A stretch of DNA of 16,923 nt from the NCBI GenBank assembly GCA_003151375.1, contig PLXI01000179.1, positions 12,705 through 29,627 of the forward strand. The letters are read 5' to 3'. The notes beneath the pieces are model-generated. The model did not search any database. It had not been told where the DNA came from and saw only the letters and a list, made by a program, of their open reading frames with translations. Made by a program: the position numbers and the translations under genes. Within the stretch, counting starts at the first letter, position 1. Each line of letters opens with the position of its first letter. The DNA is from Hyphomicrobiales bacterium (GTDB lineage: Bacteria; Pseudomonadota; Alphaproteobacteria; Rhizobiales; Aestuariivirgaceae). Positions 14,254 to 16,923 of this stretch are shown in pieces.

Positions 14254-15636
14254 CTATTTTGCAAAGCGCTCAGCAATCGCCCCAAAGCAAGCGCGCAGCG
14301 CCTGGGCCTCGCCACCCTTAGGGCGACCGGGCTTAGACATTGGCGTCCAGCCAAAAATGTCAAAATGGGCGTAGGTTTTGGCATGTTCCACAAAACGCTT
14401 GAGAAACAGAGCCGCAGTGATTGAACCAGCAAAGCCGCCTTGGCCCGCGTTATTGAGATCGGCCAGGGGCGATTCGATCATCGCAAAATATGGCTTCCAC
14501 AACGGAAGCTGCCACAGCGGATCGTTGCTGGAAGTGGCATGGTGGCTAAGTCTTGTAGCAAATGCTGCATCATCAGTATAAAATGGCGGCAGATCTGGCC
14601 CCAACGCCACGCGCGCCGCACCGGTGAGTGTGGCCATATCGATCAACAGATCAGGTTTTTCTTCATCGGCCAGGGCCAATGCCTCACACAGAACCAAACG
14701 GCCTTCAGCATCGGTGTTGCCGATTTCAACCGTCAGACCTTTGCGGGTTTTGAATACGTCGCCGGGCCTGAACGCGTTGCCTGCGATGGCGTTTTCAACG
14801 GCTGGGATTAACACGCGCAAACGCACGGACAGATGTGCTGCCATGATCATTTGGGCAAGGGCCAGCACATTAGCGGCACCCCCCATATCCTTTTTCATAA
14901 TCAACATGCCAGCCGAAGGTTTTATATCCAGCCCGCCCGTATCAAAGCAAACGCCTTTGCCAACCAGTGTCACTTTCGCATGGCGCGCATTGCCCCAAGT
15001 GAAATCAATCAGGCGGGGGCTGCGGGGCGAGGCTGCCCCCACAATGTGAATAAGTGGAAATTGCTTGGCGAGTTTGGCGCCTGTAGTGACGCTCAATTTT
15101 GCACCATGGGCCTTGGCTAGTTTACGAGACGCCGATTGCAATTCATCAGGCCCCATGAAATTGGCTGGGGCGTTGATTAAGTCGCGTGCGAGGAAGGCAG
15201 CATCCGCTTCGCGCTGAACCGCTTTAGCATCCACGCCGTTAGGCAACACCAAACGCACCAGCTTGGCTTTGCTGGGGCGGAAAGGATCATATTTATAGAG
15301 TTCCAAGGCCCAGCCCAGCGCCACCAAATGGGCATGTTCAGGGGCTTTTTCAAAACGATAAGTGCCAGCCGGAAGCTTTGACGAAATGGCCCCCAGCGTA
15401 AAGGGATCGGCATCTGCGGCAGGTGCGCCCACCAACCACTGCGTCACATCTCCTTGAGGTGAAGTGAGAGCCAGCAAAGTTCCGGCGGCGGCCTCAAAGC
15501 CCTGGGCTGTAGCAAGGCGGCGCAATTGTGCATCGGCCTTGGCCAATTCCACATTGCTAATCACCCTCAAAAGCGTGGCTTTATCAGTCGTGGCCGCAAC
15601 CAAAATTAACTCTGCATTAACCATTTGAAACCCCAT
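14254..15636 (-). CDS. M17 family leucyl aminopeptidase
   Basis: A 460-residue di-metal aminopeptidase of family M17, which removes N-terminal residues from peptides in the cytosol, usually as a hexamer. The C-terminal catalytic domain has LVGKGVCFDTGGLDIKPS (224-241) with metal ligands Lys227 and Asp232. MKKDMGGAANVLA follows with Asp250, and the family signature NTDAEGRLVLCEAL (317-330) supplies Asp319 and Glu321. The N-terminal domain (1-140) is diverged, as usual. The first ATG at 15636 is given; an ATG at 15624, with GGGG 8 bases upstream, is equally plausible and would drop four residues. The gene diverges from the TPR lipoprotein and a pair of TTAACCAT sites overlaps its start, so CtrA-type control is possible. 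Confidence 0.92.
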   Translation of the reverse strand: MGFQMVNAELILVAATTDKATLLRVISNVELAKADAQLRRLATAQGFEAAAGTLLALTSPQGDVTQWLVGAPAADADPFTLGAISSKLPAGTYRFEKAPEHAHLVALGWALELYKYDPFRPSKAKLVRLVLPNGVDAKAVQREADAAFLARDLINAPANFMGPDELQSASRKLAKAHGAKLSVTTGAKLAKQFPLIHIVGAASPRSPRLIDFTWGNARHAKVTLVGKGVCFDTGGLDIKPSAGMLIMKKDMGGAANVLALAQMIMAAHLSVRLRVLIPAVENAIAGNAFRPGDVFKTRKGLTVEIGNTDAEGRLVLCEALALADEEKPDLLIDMATLTGAARVALGPDLPPFYTDDAAFATRLSHHATSSNDPLWQLPLWKPYFAMIESPLADLNNAGQGGFAGSITAALFLKRFVEHAKTYAHFDIFGWTPMSKPGRPKGGEAQALRACFGAIAERFAK

Positions 15637-15660
15637 GATTCTGGCTGTTTACATGGTTAA
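15617..15660. promoter_or_regulatory. Inverted pair of CtrA-like half-sites
   Basis: TTAACCAT (15617-15624) and its exact reverse complement ATGGTTAA (15653-15660) flank the divergent start region of the aminopeptidase and TPR genes, 28 bases apart. TTAACCAT is the half-site of the alphaproteobacterial cell-cycle regulator CtrA. Both copies continue with a similar AAAC-containing tail, so the inverted repeat is longer than the core. Binding is inferred, not shown. Confidence 0.35.
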
Positions 15661-15695
15661 TGATTTGTTGAGGAAATGCCAGCATCATCGACTCC

Positions 15696-16490
15696 ATGAA
15701 GCGCCATGTATTGCCATTGTTGACCACTGCCCTGCTCGCCGTTGTGATTGCCGGTTGTTCGAACAAGAGTGCAAAATTGGACTCTGATCCTATTACCACA
15801 GGCTCCACCTCAACGGCAGCGCCCGCTGCTGAAGCTGGCTCATATATTAAAACGAGGGAATTAGAGCAGGCTTGGCAACAAAAACCTGGCGATGAAGCCA
15901 TTGGGTTGGCTTATGCAGATGCCTTGAACAAGCTAGGCCAACAGAATGCCGCACTTGATGTTCTGAAAGCGATTTCGGTGGCCCATGGCAATGACGCAGT
16001 CGTGCAAGCCAAAATCGGAAAGCAGCTTTTGGTGGCCGGAAGACCGGGCGAAGCTGTCACTGTTTTGGAACGTGCTGCTGTTGCCAATCCAAATGATTGG
16101 AAAATCTTTTCCGCTTTAGGCACAGCCTATGACCAGCAAGGCCAATATGAACAGGCGCGCAATCAGTATAACAAGGCATTGGCATTGCAGCCGGGATCAA
16201 TCGCTGTGCAAAATAATTTGGGCATGTCATTTGCCTTACAAGGCAAACTGCCTGAAGCCGAAAAAGTTTTGAACATGGCCTTGGCCGAACCCGGCAGTGC
16301 AGCTATTCCACGCGTGCGCCAAAACTTGGCTTTGGTGGTGGGCTTGCAAGGCCGCTTCGATGAGGCGCGCAAAATCGCCGCGGCGGATTTGCCGCCAGCG
16401 CAAGTGGAAATGAACCTCGCTTATTTGCAACAGATGTTGGCAAAGCCAAACACTTGGGCAGAACTTTCCAAAGACAACGCCGCGAATTAA
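15696..16490 (+). CDS. TPR-repeat lipoprotein, TadD-like
   Basis: A 264-residue protein with a lipoprotein signal: MKRH, a hydrophobic helix, and the lipobox VIAGC with lipidated Cys21. After a low-complexity Ser/Thr/Ala linker (about 24-50), tetratricopeptide repeats fill about 66-230, most clearly LGTAYDQQGQYEQARNQYNK (141-160), then NNLGMSFALQGKLPEAEKVL (173-192), and NLALVVGLQGRFDEARKIAA (210-229). The layout resembles TadD, an outer-membrane-associated assembly factor of Tad/Flp pili, but no other tad gene is in the window, so the role may differ. The ATG has no good Shine-Dalgarno; a GAGGA sits about 22 bases upstream, before a tiny ORF whose stop overlaps this start. The end overlaps the photolyase stop in a shared TTAA. 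Confidence 0.85.
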   Translation: MKRHVLPLLTTALLAVVIAGCSNKSAKLDSDPITTGSTSTAAPAAEAGSYIKTRELEQAWQQKPGDEAIGLAYADALNKLGQQNAALDVLKAISVAHGNDAVVQAKIGKQLLVAGRPGEAVTVLERAAVANPNDWKIFSALGTAYDQQGQYEQARNQYNKALALQPGSIAVQNNLGMSFALQGKLPEAEKVLNMALAEPGSAAIPRVRQNLALVVGLQGRFDEARKIAAADLPPAQVEMNLAYLQQMLAKPNTWAELSKDNAAN

Positions 16491-16923
16491 TTGTTCTTGA
16501 GTGAGCCGAAAGCAGCCATAGCTCTCGCGCGGGCTTTGGCGTGATCCACCATTGGTGCGGGATAATTCTTGGGCGGCACTGCCATTTCCCAAGGCGCATG
16601 AATATACTTGGCAGGCACATCGCCAAGCTCTGGCACCCAACACTTCACATATTCACCATCCGGATCAAATTTTGTGCCCTGCAAAATAGGATTGAAGATG
16701 CGATAATAAGGTGAGGCATCGGCCCCACAACCCACCACCCATTGCCATGAGGCGGAGTTGGCCGCGATATCAGCGTCAACCAGGCAATCCCAAAACCAAC
16801 GTTGGCCATGGCGCCAATCAATTTGTAAATGCTTGATCAGAAATGAGGCTGTGATCATGCGCACGCGGTTATGCATGGTGCCAGTGGCCCACAGCTCTCG
16901 CATCCCGGCGTCGACAATGGGAT
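16487..16923 (-). CDS. Deoxyribodipyrimidine photolyase, C-terminal part (cut by window edge)
   Basis: The last 145 or so codons of a photolyase/cryptochrome-family flavoprotein, which uses blue light to split cyclobutane pyrimidine dimers. The frame is open to the right edge and begins PIVDAGMRELWATGTMHNR, the core of the FAD-binding domain. WFWDCLVDADIAANSASWQW is followed by GCGADASPYYRIFNPILQG, then the conserved FDPDGEYVKCWVPEL and a HAPWEMAVP segment. The end is a short basic tail with ALA-rich helix and SLKNN. The Asn in MHNRVRM and the SASWQWVVGCGADA run fit class I CPD photolyases. Without the N-terminal antenna domain I cannot tell CPD photolyase from a close cryptochrome. It converges on the TPR lipoprotein gene with a four-base overlap. 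Confidence 0.92.
   Translation of the reverse strand, partial: PIVDAGMRELWATGTMHNRVRMITASFLIKHLQIDWRHGQRWFWDCLVDADIAANSASWQWVVGCGADASPYYRIFNPILQGTKFDPDGEYVKCWVPELGDVPAKYIHAPWEMAVPPKNYPAPMVDHAKARARAMAAFGSLKNN

Noticed and set aside
1..16923. CRISPR array, insertion sequence, prophage, toxin-antitoxin or defence genes
   Set aside because: No repeat-spacer pattern, transposase, integrase, terminal repeats or recognisable defence domain was found; the content is core metabolism and information processing.

Overview
The window is an ordinary chromosomal segment of an alphaproteobacterium, most likely of the order Hyphomicrobiales (Rhizobiales). This rests on four things. The gene order argB - HAD phosphatase - dapD - DUF805 - dapE, with truA, fmt and def nearby, is the one I associate with that group. 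The SRP RNA is small and sits directly before dnaX. DnaX lacks most of its usual zinc-binding cysteines, as I recall for rhizobial DnaX. A pair of CtrA-like TTAACCAT half-sites is present. The assignment is inference from gene content and recalled synteny, not from a search. Coding density is about 96%, and I see no tRNA, rRNA, insertion sequence, prophage, CRISPR array or defence gene.

Left part (1-4306, + strand): the tail of a GNAT acetyltransferase, then argB (arginine synthesis), a pyrimidine 5'-nucleotidase-like HAD phosphatase and dapD (lysine/diaminopimelate synthesis). The last three are chained by two ATGA overlaps. A small DUF805 membrane protein, a REP-like hairpin and dapE follow. 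dapD and dapE carry out consecutive stages of the succinylase route to meso-diaminopimelate, which feeds lysine and peptidoglycan.

Middle-left (4303-7404, - strand): a def - fmt - truA - membrane protein operon. Def and Fmt handle the formyl group of initiator methionine, TruA modifies tRNA anticodon arms, and the last gene is an unrecognised multi-pass membrane protein that looks AT-rich. It meets dapE tail to tail.

Centre (7405-11670): a 240-base control region holds the SRP RNA gene (ffs) and apparently separate promoters for def, ffs and dnaX. The def and dnaX promoters lie so close to their start codons that leaderless mRNAs are plausible. The + strand operon dnaX - ybaB - recR - selO follows with overlaps or gaps of 1 to 13 bases. 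It combines the clamp loader, a nucleoid-associated protein, a recombination mediator and the SelO protein AMPylase.

Right part (11671-16923): a - strand series of an M17 aminopeptidase, a MarR-like regulator, an NlpC/P60 hydrolase and rmuC. The 200-base gap before rmuC holds two strong hairpins, the second ending in a U-run; this is the least explained piece of the window. Divergent from the aminopeptidase is a TadD-like TPR lipoprotein. It meets the C-terminal part of a DNA photolyase that runs off the right edge. All three convergent gene pairs in the window touch or overlap by four bases.

I found no convincing new biological system. The best leads are the hairpin region before rmuC, the CtrA-like inverted pair at 15617-15660, and the leaderless-looking promoters around ffs.
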